The notes beneath the pieces were generated by a model. The model saw nothing but the letters and a program-made list of their open reading frames with translations, was not told the DNA's origin and did no database searches. This document shows, in pieces, positions 22,901 to 34,465 of a stretch of DNA of 64,000 nucleotides (positions within the stretch are counted from its first letter, which is position 1; every line of letters starts with the position of its first letter). The position numbers were made by a program, and so were the translations under genes. The stretch comes from Aegilops tauschii subsp. strangulata (lineage: Eukaryota; Streptophyta; Magnoliopsida; Poales; Poaceae), in NCBI RefSeq assembly GCF_002575655.3, contig NC_053039.3, forward strand, positions 376,131,633 to 376,195,632, in the 5' to 3' direction.

Positions 22901-24797
22901 TAATTCCCCGGAACAAAAAAAGATACAACAAATTAATCGGTGTATTGATGAACTATTAGGTGAGAGTAATTTTGTCGGGTGAATAAATTGACCACATGGT
23001 TTGACAAACACGCGTGTTTTCCTAAATGACGATGTGACGGTCACGGAGGAGAAAAATGTGTTTTGGTCGGTCGGTCCGTAGGTAGATAACTGAAGAAAAT
23101 GGTATTGCTAATGATTATGTGAAATTTCAGACATGCCATCTATTCCTATCTTCCTCACTTGCTGGACTTAGATTACTACAGTCAAAGTACAGAAGAAACT
23201 CTTGAAGCCACTGAAATGTGTTACCTAATTTCTTTGCTTGTTTGTTTGTTGCAGTTCTTTGCTCTGAGCGGGTTTCCTTGCCCGTCACTGATGAACCCTT
23301 CCGACCACTTTCTGAGGACCGTAAACAAGGACTTCGACAACGTGACCACATCGGTTCAATCAATAAGGACCTTAATTATCATATCTGAAATATTCCTGGT
23401 GAATAGTATTCCTAACCATACACTCCATTAATTGATTCTTCAGGACATCGAGGAAGGCCTCGGCGGGAAGAAGATGACCACTGTCGAGAACATCGACGCG
23501 CTGGTGGCTTCCTACAAATCCTCCGCGCACATGGACAAGGTGACGCGGCAGATCGCCGACATACGCGGCACTGTGAGTAGCCCGGACTCCACCTACATTC
23601 TGAAACTTTCAATTGGAGTGCTGAATTTTGCTAATTATAAGCGTGTATGCGGTTTGTCGTGTGGTTTCAGGGAGGGGAGGTGGTGAAGATGGAAGGGCAG
23701 CAGCCGAGCTTCCTGATGCAGTCCTTCGTTCTAACCAAGAGATCCTTCATCAACATGTACAGGGACCTCGGCTACTACTGGCTCCGCTTCGCTATCTACA
23801 TCGCGCTCTGCCTCTGCTGCGGCACCATCTTCTATGACATCGGCCATAGCTACGGATCCATACAGGTGTGTAGCAAGAAGTCTCTCGTTGTAGTTACCAC
23901 CGCCATTGATCACTGTTGCGTTGACCGTGTGATTGACAACTCTGCATGTAGGCTCGTGGCTCCATGCTCATGTTCGTCGGCGCCTTCCTCACCTTCATGG
24001 CCATCGGAGGCTTCCCATCTTTCGTCGAGGACATGAAGGTGAAGTTTCGGATCGAGTTCCATCTCTTCTCACGTCTCATGATACATTGATTTGATGTGCT
24101 TTTGGTATGCGCAATGCAGATATTTGGAAGGGAGAGGTTGAACGGGCACTACGGGGTGTCGTCGTTCGTAATCGCCAACACAGTGTCGGCGACACCGTAC
24201 CTGCTCCTTATTTCCCTGGTGCCGGGTGCGATGGCCTACTACCTGGTCGGCCTGCAGAGGAGCTTCGACCACTTTGCCTACTTCGCGCTGGTGCTCTTCA
24301 TGACCATGATGCTGGTGGAGGGCCTGATGATGATCGTTGCTAGCGCCGTACCGGACTTCCTCATGGGCATCATCACCGGCGCTGGCATCCAGGGCGTCAT
24401 GATGCTCAACGGCGGCTTCTTCCGTCTGCCCCACGACCTTCCCAAGCCGGTGTGGAGGTACCCCATGTACTACGTCGCCTTCCACAAGTATGCCAACCAG
24501 GGGTTCTACAAGAATGAGTTCCTCGGCCTCACCTTCCCAAACAACCAGGCCGGCGGCGCCACCACCATCACGGGCGACGAGATCCTCAGGGAGTACTGGC
24601 AGGTGGAGATGGGGTACAACAAGTGGGTCGACCTCGCGGTCCTGTTCGGGATGGTCATATTGTACAGGGTGCTCTTCTTGGCCATCATGAAGCTCACCGA
24701 GAAGGCCAAGCCCATGGTGAACGGGCTTAGGTTCAGGAGGACCCAGCCGTCGGTGCACATCGCCGACCAGAGTTTCGAAGCAAATGGAGCAAAGTGA
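19985..24797 (+). CDS. Half-size ABC transporter, G subfamily (ABCG/WBC11-12-15-like), 8 exons, 733 aa
   Basis: An ATP-driven exporter with a nucleotide-binding domain followed by six or so membrane helices; it works as a dimer, normally in the plasma membrane. Exons: 19985-20465, 20630-20709, 20837-21301, 23255-23341, 23444-23572, 23671-23865, 23952-24038, 24120-24797; all junctions are GT-AG and in phase. Walker [10 protein letters not shown] is at residues 146-154, Q-loop Q192, signature ISGGQRRR at 252-259, Walker B LLFLDE with D276/E277, and the H-loop His at 310. Membrane helices lie in about 430-710, with [16 protein letters not shown] and YHxA-type [17 protein letters not shown] typical of the family. 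The first 100 residues are Pro/Ser-rich and variable. ATG at 19985 is the first in frame. The sequence resembles the clade of Arabidopsis ABCG11/12/15, which exports cutin and wax precursors; the substrate here is inferred. Intact, with no stop or frameshift. Confidence 0.95.
21302..23254 (+). other. Long third intron of the ABCG gene
   Basis: 1953 bp between the NBD exon 3 and exon 4; the other introns are 81-164 bp. It starts GTACGT and ends TTGTTGCAG. AT-rich with long T runs, it holds one MITE-like scrap near 22352 and no coding frame. Growth by small insertions is likely. Confidence 0.85.
22350..22395. repeat. Stowaway-type MITE end, degenerate
   Basis: CTACTCCATCTAATTCATAT followed by GACTTATCGCTGATTTAGTA matches, with a few changes, the CTCCCTCYG-type terminal sequence of Triticeae Stowaway MITEs (from memory of the family). 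The inverse end is not found within several hundred bases, so it is at most a half element. Confidence 0.45.
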
Positions 24798-25469
24798 GGC
24801 GAGAGAGATCAGCACAATTGTTTTGTTAATGGAGGATTGTTGCTTATGGGTACTGTAGTGTTGCAGTGTTGTGCAGTATATGTAAAGTCCGCAAAAGAAA
24901 GAAGTGCACAAATCTTGTCAAATTCGCATTGACAAAGGGAACTTTTACAAAATGTAATTAGTTCATAGGCCGCCTGTAAGCGGTTTGTCGATATACACGA
25001 GTATTATTATTTTGAAAATAGGGTTCACCCCCTAATTTTCATTTTTCTAAAAAATGATTACACAAGCATCCATCAAATTGCTGTTAAGACATAAGTCTCA
25101 GTGTCACATGAGGGGTTAACGTGCACTCTCTAAAAACAAGAGACATCTACTGAGCAAAACCTAAACCTTATTACAGAACCACACGACCATGCATTGAAGC
25201 TTTTTGAGAAAAGCTTAATACAAACTACACACATTATCTAAAACCACAACAACATATCTCCAGAGGCATCATCTAGCAATCCTGAGCATGACAGGTGCCG
25301 GTCTCTCCTTTTGCTGAAGACATCAGCCACCACCCATAACATTTGTCTGGCCCCTCTGAAGACCCCCTTCCTGGACGGTTTCGGGAGTAGGCCATCAAAT
25401 GCTACTTGTGAGTTGCGGTGGGATTTTTCCCGAAGAGGAAGGGTGAAGCAATATAGTAGCTGATAAGTA
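24798..25469. other. 3' flank of the ABCG gene
   Basis: The 3' untranslated region follows the TGA at 24795-24797. No clear AATAAA is seen; TGTAA-type signals occur near 24952. After that I see AT-rich sequence without gene or known repeat. Confidence 0.5.
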
Positions 25470-25935
25470 TTCCTCTTACCGAGAACCAAAGTTATTGAAC
25501 CAATAGGAGAATCACACCAAGCCTAGTGAATAGCGCCTGCATACACAAGAGCAAATACTTGCACCCAACACGGGCAAGAGGGTTGTCAATCCCCTTGAAC
25601 TCGTTTGCAGGTATTAAATCTAGTAATGGTAGATAGATAAATTGCAATACAAAATAAACGATAATAAATTGCAGCAAGATACTTTTGATTTTTGTAATAT
25701 GATAAAAGTAGAACCGGGGGCCATAGTTTTCACTAGAGGCTTCTCTCTTGAAACATAGCATACGGTGAGTGAACAAATTACTGTTGGACAATTGATAGAA
25801 AAGCGCATAGTTATGATGTTATTCATGGCAATGATCATGTACATAGGCATTACATCCATGAAAAGTAGACCGAAAAAATTCTGCATCTACTATTATTTGA
25901 TCTCCACCAATCGACCGCTATATAGCATGCATATA
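25470..25935. repeat. Old Gypsy LTR remnant
   Basis: The stretch with AGGAGAATCACACCAAGCC, CTTGCACCCAACACGGGCAA, GGTTGTCAATCCCCTTGAAC and GACCGCTATATAGCATGCAT is sequence I know from LTRs of abundant Triticeae Gypsy elements. Neither TG nor CA end can be seen, so it is a fragment. The identification is from memory only. Confidence 0.45.
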
Positions 25936-25944
25936 TGGTATTGA

Positions 25945-27120
25945 GAGCATCTCACTCGTTCGGCCCCCAGCGCACCCGGCGATTGCGTTTTGGCCCATGC
26001 GCCGGCGGCTTTTTCGCCCTAGGGGCGATCTAGTTCCCAGCCGCGCCCCCAGGTTTCGGCCCCAAGATGCACATAAATTCAAACTTGTCTTTTCCCGCTG
26101 CCAAAAAAGGTCACAAGTTCGGCGATCTATGGCGATCTGCCACAAAGTTCGGAGATCACCATGCCGCAGTTCGGCGATCAAACATACTCGAAAGTTCGAC
26201 GTTCAAAAGGAAGGACGCGTAGACAAAGGAATACATCAATCGACAGGCTCGTCCGGCATGGGACTGGCTGGCGTAGGCGTGCTCGGCGCCGGCTGGCTTC
26301 TGGGCTCGGGCTGGTCGGCATCGCTGTGGCTTCTGTGATGGGAGTCGTCATGGTATTATCACTCGGGCTGGGCGGCGGTGTTGGGGTCGGCGTGGGCGTA
26401 GGCGCGGTCGTCGAGAGCATCTGTTTCAAGATGAGGCCACGCTCCGCCAGGTACCACGGCTTGACCTGCTCGTCCATTGTCGACATGTCCGCTCCCATCA
26501 AGAACGCCACGTCAATGTTCCTCTTCTTCGCGGTGATGTTTGTTCGGAGTAGGTCGAGATTCACATCCTGCTTTGTCATCAACGCCGACCACCGCACGTT
26601 GGATTTCTCCTCCCTCTTGGCGGCGTTGTTCTTGGTGTTGGCGATGCACTGCTCGATTGACGATTGTAGCCGCTCGGCAGCCGGTGCGGCGTCCTTCGCC
26701 GTCTTGGCTCTTTTGTTGCCGTCAGGGCGCCCATCCCCCGCCCCCGGGGCGGGCGTGTCCGGCTTGTACGTCTCCTTGGCCTTGACGAGGTTGCGCCAGA
26801 CATCCCTCCACTTCTCGCACTTCTCGATCCAGGAGAACACGTGGAGGAACTTGAACTCTTGGTTGCTGCTGTCCTGGCGGTACATGGTGAACATCTGAAC
26901 CATCTGCGTAGCTGAAGAACAAGTGTCGGTGACGAAACGTCGAAAAGAAGCAAGAGCCGGCAATTGTACATACCTGACCCTCGACGTTGGCGCCACTTTT
27001 CGAGCGAGCCGTGATCTCCTCGACGATCCCATGCCATTTGTTGCAGGCCGTCTGGATGATCGTCCAATGGTTCGACATGGCCTTTGTCGTGGTTTTGTCA
27101 CGGCAGATGCCCTCGCAAAA
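25945..27120 (-). mobile_element. PIF/Harbinger transposon relic (ORF1 part only)
   Basis: GAGAGCATCTCACTCGTTCG at about 25947 resembles the GAGCATCTCCAAC-type terminal repeat of grass PIF/Harbinger elements. A minus-strand gene of the kind carried as ORF1 by these elements follows, and is cut at about 27120 where LTR sequence starts. The DDE transposase gene is absent. No TTA/TAA duplication can be shown. Confidence 0.6.
26310..27118 (-). pseudogene. PIF/Harbinger ORF1-like protein with SANT-like and NAM-associated domains, 5' truncated
   Basis: Minus strand. The first visible block, SNHWTIIQTACNKWHGIVEE (about 27076-27019), is the end of a Myb/SANT-like trihelix DNA-binding domain. A putative intron starting GTATGTACAATTG follows (about 26970). 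The second block, EFKFLHVFSWIEKCEKWRD then a basic KRAKTAKD stretch and helical repeats to WYLAERGLILKQM, matches the NAM-associated C-terminal domain. A PTPTPTPTPPPSPS tail follows. In the family this protein helps the transposase act on its DNA. The N-terminus and start codon are lost to the neighbouring LTR; I see no other damage in the remaining part, but no complete gene. Confidence 0.75.
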
Positions 27121-27129
27121 GGACTTAGG

Positions 27130-27634
27130 TGTGGAGCCACCACGACGTAGGTTAGCTTGAAGGGGTTGAGCAGGACGACAAACACGAGGTTTACCCAGGT
27201 TCGGCCCCTCACAACGACGTAAAAGCCTACGTCCTGCTTATACCGTATTGACTGTGTATCGATTACAAGGGAGCGGAATCGCTTGACCTAGCTATCGATT
27301 GGTTGTTACTTGAGTTAACCCGCCACAGGGTCTCGCCTTTATATACACAGGTCGAGGCCCTGGCTTACAAGAGTCCTAGTCGGATCACACAACGTGACTG
27401 ACTTAGGTTCTAAATCGCCTTGCCTTGCTAGGCAAGTCTCCATCAGGCGGCTCACAATCTCCGGGTTACAGCTCCCGCTCTGGGTCTTGGGCCTTTAACA
27501 GGCCCGCCTTGTAAGCCGCCCCCAGTCTTCATATTTCATCTTCTTAAGCCCATCGAAGCCTTCTACATTGAGTCGCCAATATTGTAACCCGGCCCCTCCT
27601 GGGCGGGTCATACCACGGGGTTACATCCCCAACA
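27130..27634 (+). repeat. LTR of a Gypsy-like element (left end), start uncertain
   Basis: Ends TTACATCCCCAACA at 27634, directly followed by TTAGGCCCCAG where a primer site should be. The start TGTGGAGCCACC at 27130 is the best TG at the border with the Harbinger relic. The block contains the CCAGGTTCGGCCCCTC motif frequent in Triticeae LTRs and a TATA box TTATATA at 27338-27344. No partner LTR exists in the window, so the element is 3' truncated. Confidence 0.65.
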
Positions 27635-27908
27635 TTAGGCCCCAGATTGATTTGAACTTGTTCATGTCAATCTTCACTGCTTCTGGTTGGCGAGTCTTCC
27701 TTGATTCCTTTCCACGCTTAACTTCCAATGAATTCTTATAACCCGCCATGACGTCACACAAAATAAATACGGAAAAAACCAATGACATCACAATGGATCT
27801 TTTCATATTAACTAGCTATCCGAGAATCGAGGCGCCTCCTTTGTTAAGATAATCATGACGCCTCCTTGATTTCCGCGCATGCCATTTCACTGTTCCACTT
27901 TTTTCCCT

Positions 27909-27916
27909 TATAAATA
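27909..27916 (+). promoter_or_regulatory. Internal TATA box upstream of the gag-like gene
   Basis: TATAAATA with a GC-rich flank (GGCATGGGG), followed about 35-50 bases later by a TTCTTCTTCC leader of the sort plant genes have. It lies 270 bp inside the element, well after the LTR, and 0.8 kb before the gag-like ATG. A consensus donor (CTCGG/GTAAGG, GT at 28106) and acceptors at 28689 and 28705 would remove a 0.6 kb leader intron. Confidence 0.6.
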
Positions 27917-28711
27917 GGCATGGGGTACCCTTTATCACCTTTACCCCCCATCACCCCCTCTTCTTCTTCCTTCTCGCACCGCTCGTCACCACTGAAGCTC
28001 CACCGCCGCTATCGAACTCTGTCAACCACTCTGTTGAGGCCGCTGCATCACCCTGTTCGGACCAGAGAGCTGCGGTGCCCCTCCGCTCTTCACTCAAATC
28101 CTCGGGTAAGGCTCCTTCCTTCGTTCAGATCCACATTAGGATGCCCTAGTTTACAGAGTTCGTCATAGTTCACCTCTCTCTTGCATCTTAGATAAATCTT
28201 CTTCTTCGTTGAACCAATACATAGCTTGCTAGTTCTTCTCTGCTGCCTCTTAGGTTTAGAAATAGTTCTTCTTTTTGGGCTGCCGTAGATCCATAAATAT
28301 AGCTGCATCCTGTGAAACTTGTTTATCCAACACTTAGCGAAATTTCAACTACCTTGAATCTATAAACAATTGACCCGCCGTTCAATACTCGGGCGGCTAA
28401 AATAATGACTTTGTAACCCGCCAGCACCTGGCCGGCTTAACCATGAAATTGCAACCTGCCCAGAAATCCAAAGACTTGTTTAACCCACCAACATGTTGCC
28501 GGTTCATACCTTCACAACTTAACCCGCCATACTCTCATAACCTGATAGTCAGTCCACTTTGTAGCTAAGGCGGCTCTGAATTCCTTTAAGTGTCTATAAT
28601 ATGCAACCTTTTAACTGTAACTAGTTTCTCATTTACTAAATCGTCACACAATCATTTAGACGGCTTACCATATCCTTATTTTTGGTCAGAGCTCATTGCT
28701 TTCAGCTCATT

Positions 28712-29930
28712 ATGACTAAAACACCCACCACTTGTGACTGGATCGCCTGGAGAGTCACAGAGGACGCCCTCACTGACTATGTGACCATGGGAGTTATATC
28801 TGCCAAAGAGGTCATCCACTGGCGGGTTCCAGGCCCTGAATGCCCTCCTCAACCCCAAGAGGTTGAAGTTGTAGTTTTCATAGACCGCCTACTCCGTGGC
28901 TTCTCACCACCTGGCTCAAAATTCTTCCGGCACTTTCTGCATTTCTACAATCTTCACCCACAAGATATCGACCCCAGTTCTGTCTCCAACATATGCAATT
29001 TTCAAGTATTATGTGAAGTATACCTTGGGGAAGAACCCTCTATTTATCTGTTCAGAGACTATTATTATATCAACCGACAGATGGGCTTAGTCTTGAGCTT
29101 GGAGGTGTTTCTATTCAGAGGCGGAGAGACGTAACTTTCCCATCAGCCGACCTGCCAAGCCACCCCAAAGATTGGAATTACACTTGGTTCTATTGCAAGG
29201 ACACTTCCCCAGCCGAAGAGAACCTTCTGGTGGGTTACCGCCCCTACCGGCTCACAACTAGCGGCCCCACTTCTAGGTTGATTGACCGCTTCAAAACACG
29301 GTCTATACGCCTCCACTTTTTCAAAGGTCCGGGCTTTGATCGCCAATGGTTTAACCGGAATTGATCTAGTTCGCTGCTGGGTCGCCTGGAGGATCTTGCC
29401 ATTGAGCCGGCGCAACGGTTTAATGTGCCAATATGCAGGTGATACAAAAGACCCGCAATGCTTCAACCCAACACAATTGACTAACAAGGAGATCAATGAT
29501 ATTGTCAAATCACTCCTTGGGAAGTCATTGGAAAATTGCAGCAGAACGGGTCTGAACCCTTTCCGCGCCCTTAACCCGGCTCCAGCTGTAAGTGCCTTGA
29601 ATAAGATTCATCTTGCTTATTCATCTCTTGTATATCAAGAATTTTAACCTTACTGCTCATATATAACCAGGCTGACTCTCCTTTTTGGAGGAAGAAATTG
29701 CCGGCCTCCACCGCTCTGGCTAAAAGGGGAAGGGGAACAAAATCTTGTGGCACATGCCGTCGCAGCAAACAAGCATCACAAGATCTTTTCCAGTTGGATG
29801 AGGCGGAGGTAGAACTTGACTCTCTTAGCCTTCTATTTATGCAACTTATTGATGCTGATTCCTCTCAGGACGACTCAGAGACAAGCCATGCTCATGATGC
29901 AGAGGTAACTACTATCTCCTCTGACTCATA
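28712..29930 (+). pseudogene. Gag-like gene of the 'putative gypsy type transposon' family (PF04195-like), broken
   Basis: ATG at 28712 follows an acceptor-like TTTCAG. The N-terminal part shows EVIHWRVPGPECP, VVVFIDRLLRGFSPPGSKFF, HPQDIDPSSVSNICNFQVLC and YLGEEPSIYLFRDYYY, the usual blocks of this family found in pol-less grass Gypsy elements. Downstream, in other frames, are PKDWNYTWFYCKD and DLVRCWVAWRILPLSRRNG, also family blocks. Frame changes near 29115 and 29350, and TGA at 29362-29364, break it. A donor at 29588 and acceptor at 29670 fit an intron, after which a Ser/Asp-rich exon runs to TAA at about 29928. Function in the element is unknown; nucleic-acid packaging is a guess. Confidence 0.75.
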
Positions 29931-30220
29931 ACCTTTACCGAGAAAGAAAACGAGGCGGGTCATCCGAAAAGTAAGATTTTCACATCCTCTTGCTCATTTG
30001 GACCCCAACTTTCTTTTGAAGAAACAGCAGCACGAGTCAAGGCGTAAGACCTGGAGTGACAGCGCCCAAGATCTCGTCTCTGGCTTACCCGACACGCCTG
30101 CCCCTCCCAAGTGTCGAAATGAGGTGCCTCATGGTCCGACTCTTTCTCTTCCAAAAGTTGGTCTTATGCGTCAACCTCTTAACCCTTCCGACTCAAATTA
30201 TCAGAGGACACCTCCGTCAT
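29931..30220 (+). other. Remaining 3' part of the gag-like element
   Basis: Continues with basic codons (PRKKTRRVIRK) and Pro/Ser-rich sequence in the style of the same gene family, until the next LTR starts at 30221. The element's 3' LTR is absent from the window. Confidence 0.5.
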
Positions 30221-33200
30221 TGTGACACCCTGGATTTTGGCCCTTTCTTTTTCTTTTGATTTTCTGAGGGTTTTGCTTGAGATTTCTTTTTCCGTGGCTA
30301 TGTGGTCTGGAAAATTGGGAAGATCATCTCTTCTCAAGTCTCACAAGTGGCTTGTCATCCTCAAAACCATCTCAAGACCCTCTCATTTTCATCTTAGCCC
30401 AAACTCAAATCCTTTTTCTTGGGAATATTCCTTTTTCTGTTAAAGGAATAATCCTTTTTGCCCTAGGTTCTGAAACAACCTATATATCTATCACTCTCAA
30501 AATTCCCAAATAATTTTCATAAATTGTTTGGGTCATATATGTCAAAACCCTTCCTTGGCATCATCAAAGATAATTCACAAATATTCCTTTTCTCATTCTG
30601 CCCTAAGTGGCTTTTTGAGAAGGAAGTGTCATTTATATTTGCTTGATTGACTCCAAACTTTTTGGAAACCTTTTCTTGTCCATATAATGGCCACATGACA
30701 AAATTCAACTCAATTTACCTAGTGAACCTTCCTGAGCAAATCTCCAAAGTTCATGTCTAAGGGAAGCCTTTGTGAAGGAAGTACTAGCTACGGTAATCCA
30801 AATGAGTTGAAATTTTGCAAGGTCCTTCATATGATTAAATCTTCACTCTCCTACAAATTTGGGCTCATGTTATCACTCTATTTGAGCTCAGCATCAAATC
30901 TTGGTTTCTAGTCAGCTTTTCAGGTTGTGAAGCAACTATATTTTATGTTGCTTCATTTTTTATGAACATTTACCAGGGCGTGATCCTACCCATATAAACT
31001 CTCTCCACAAAGTTTTGGGTCATTTCATCTATCCATTTTCCCTGAGCAATTTTTCTTAAATTCAGTCGAGAGAGCTGCATTGTGAAGCAAGTACCATTTT
31101 GGCTTGTCCAAATGGTATAAAATTTTTGTGGCATCTTCATATGGCTAAATCATCAGGCCATGACCATATTTAGCTCAATCCAAGCAAGTATGAGAGGGCT
31201 ACTTCATATCTCGCAATTTGGACAAGTGGGGCATTTTGTACAGCAAGTGCCATCTAGACACCTCCATTTCATTTGGTTTTTGGCCAACACAGTCATCTTA
31301 GCTTGTGATCAAACTAGGTCAAAGACCAGAATTATTCTCCTGTTCAAGCTCTCTCAGTTCACTTCAAACAGGTTGGTGCTGCTCTGCCTTGGAGCCAAGT
31401 GCTTTTCTCTTCTTTGCCCCTGACCTGTATTGTTCCTTCCTTGGCACTCGGGGTAAGCTGGTCTATCTCCCAGACATCATTTGGCAGCCCAGAGCGCATG
31501 TCACTGCCGTGTTCACGCGGTGACCACGGGGCAGACAGGCCAAACAACGCGCTCTGGTAGACCGCGGCGATGTGCTCGTTCATTCCCTCGTCATCTCGAT
31601 GCATCGCCGTGTCCTGGAGATGCCCCGTGAGCCTCTCCGTCGCCCTGTGCTCTTCCCCTCTCCTGTTTCGTCATCGTCTTGCACCGGCAGCCGTGCCCGT
31701 GACCTGACCACCGCCCCACCTCCATTGTTGCTTAGCCAGAGAGATCCTGAGCTCTCTCGACCTCTCCCTCGGCTATATAAGCGTCCCCCGAGGTCTTCTG
31801 CACTTAGAAGCTCCCTCCCTTTCCTTCCCCGACCACCGGAGCGGCCTCAAAATGCCTCGGACCGCCACGGTCCTCGCCGGAGTTCCAGCAAATCCGGCCA
31901 TCCCGAGCTCCTCTTCTCTCCCCTCCACCACAATCGCCTTCCCCACGCTCGAGTGCATCTCCCCACCACCTCGCGCCTCGCTGGAGTGCCCCGTGGCTGC
32001 GTGCCCCTCGTCCGGCCACCGCCCGATCCCTCTCGTCGCGGCTGCCCTGGTCCGCCCCGGCGCCGGCTAGCCCTCTGTACAGAGGCGGCGCATCGCCCTG
32101 AGTTCATCGGTGGTCCCAACTCCACCGGGGACGGCCGGAGTCGCCTGGACCGCCACCGGCAGCGCTCTGCCTCGCCCCCTCCTCTGTTTCGTGTCGGGGG
32201 AGTAGCAGGAGGAAGACGACGCCCTGCCCAGCTGGCCAGGCGGGCCCCAGCTCCCCGCAGACCCCACACGTCAGCATCTCCAAATCCTATCCAGTCAGAT
32301 AAGTGGAAACGTATTTCCTCCAATACGCTTTTCTTAGTGAAAGCGTAGTTCTCTTCTTCTTCGGATCAAGCTTTCATCTCTGGAAAACGTATTCCTAAAG
32401 TACGCTTTCTGTTTTTCTGCCAGGGGCCTGTTTGTGGGGAAACTTTTTACAGATTGGTCCCTGGTGTTCCAACCTTCGTATCTTCGCGACCCTAACTCCA
32501 AATGAGGTGATTCCAAAGCCCACTTCTTCGTCTTGTCGAGCCTGTCATGGTGGTACCATTTTCATAATGTTTTCACACAGTGAAAATGATCATTTTGCCC
32601 TTGCCCGTAAACAGCTCCTCCAGGAGAGAACTGTTTCCGGCGAATCTTTCCGGATCCTTCCGCACTTCTTCCCGGTGACCTCTTCATTCCCAGGCAAGCC
32701 ACGACAGCCACTTGCATGAGAGCCTTGCAGTAGCCATGGTTTCCAACCTGAATATTTAAATAAGTTGTGCATGTTAATATTTCTTTTGAGTGCTATATAT
32801 ATCCTCGTGAATCCATGCTTATCCTTATTATATGATCATTTTGCATCAGTTGTTTAAATGATTAGTTGGCAGTATTATTTTCATGTTCTTTTTTGGTAAA
32901 TATTTCCGATGCTAGTGGTCATGCTATGTTCATATTATAATTGTGTTATTCATGATCATTGATATGCCATGCTCATGTGCATCCAGTAGGGTAAATCATT
33001 TATTGATGTTGATACGTTAAATAGTGATGTTGCTCACCCATGCTCATGTTGATACCATGCTCGTATGCATTGTTGTTCCATCATGTTATAGTGACTCAGC
33101 TCATTACATTCAAGTTAAACCGGACTTTAATACAACTTAAACATCTGTTGGCTGAGTCATAGTGCCATCGAATCGAGCTGACCAGTGCAGCCACACTTGC

Positions 33201-34465
33201 CTTATGGGGGCCCTAATTGAGTTTATTGTCATGCCTCTTGCCGGTTCCTCCAACTAGGGAAGGTTATGGGTGTGCGCTACCCTAATCAGGTAGGCGGACA
33301 TAAGCCTTGTCTGCCCGAGTTGTATGGATCCATTGTCCCCGTTTGGAACCGTTTTTGTTTTGCCACGACGGTGGCCGTTGGGTGTCACGAGGTGACATCG
33401 GGGCCACCCATGACTTAGCCCAAAGGGAGTTTGTCGGAGTGGCCGGGAGAGTGTCATATAATAGCTCGATTTTGTTGGTCCACCTGAATGGGAGCACGAG
33501 GCCTTGGGTTCTGTAGTGTGGTTATAGTGTACTAACCTTTGCAGTGTGTATAATCTATCGATAGCCGCACCCGCAGATATGGATCCAGTTTGTAAGTAGG
33601 TCACACTATGGGTCAACAGAAATAATAACCTGCTTAATTATAACCCTGGTTCGATGAGGAAAGAAGTTGGTTGATCTTTACGTGATCGTGAGAGGATCAT
33701 AGTGGTATCATGGATATCGAAGCTGGTTGATGTTTGTGGTGTTATGCGGAAATCACGGGTAAGGATCAAGCTCCTTCTATTCATGTAATGATTACTACGG
33801 TATTGTTAATACCAAGCTTGATTTGATCCCGAGGTGATCGTGTGATGTCCACGATGGTAAGTGGTATATGTGGTGGTTACGAGGTAACCCCAAACAGAGT
33901 AAGTGGATCATGTTAAGTATGCTGCATGCTAGTATCATGAGTAATATTGCCATGCTCATTCCATGTGATGCTAGATGTGTTATGTTCAACATGTTCATGC
34001 CATTCTTATAATGTTCTAGTGGTATCATGTTCATCATTGCTTTAACATGTTAATGCCATGCTGTTGTTTGTCTTGATTGCTTTGGTTGTTGTGAGCTTGC
34101 AAGTAAATTCAATATACTAACTTGGCGTGTCATGCCAGATTGCAGGTGATGCCGTGATTGATTGCTTGCCGAGGTTGCCATTCGTGCTAGCTAGATCGTG
34201 TCCCAGCCAGAGTCCATGCAGAGTGGAGTCCATCACTGTCGTTGTTGTTCCGCTGCTAGAAGTTATTCCGCTGCTCCGAGTTGTTCTACTGCTAGAATAG
34301 AGCAACCTGAGCAGGCATAGTGTCGTTGTGCCGATGTAATCCGTTGTGATATTGGAACCCTTGTACCCGTATCATTTGTAATAAAGAGCTGATTTGTTCT
34401 ATGCCAAGCAGTGCCGTATTCTAGAAGACTTGATCTCTGGGCAGGAATACGGGGTGTTCCGGTCT
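30221..34465 (+). repeat. Long LTR (4.2 kb) of a Gypsy-type element, end interrupted
   Basis: Begins TGTGACACCCTGG, a start shared by many Triticeae Gypsy LTRs. A core promoter TATATAA is at 31774-31780, followed by a CT-rich leader. AATAAA at 34380-34385 is followed by T- and G-rich sequence, so the R region is about 2.6 kb. A GC-rich stretch (31560-32330) has a 258-codon open frame without domain. The LTR breaks at 34465, where another LTR begins, a few bases before the expected GTTACA-type end. Its 5' flank is GTCAT (30216-30220). It lies inside the gag-like element. Confidence 0.75.

Noticed and set aside
30216..30220. GTCAT before the 4.2 kb LTR, the same as the duplication of the 12410 element
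   Set aside because: Five bases recur by chance; LTR sequences are unrelated and no partner GTCAT can be assigned.
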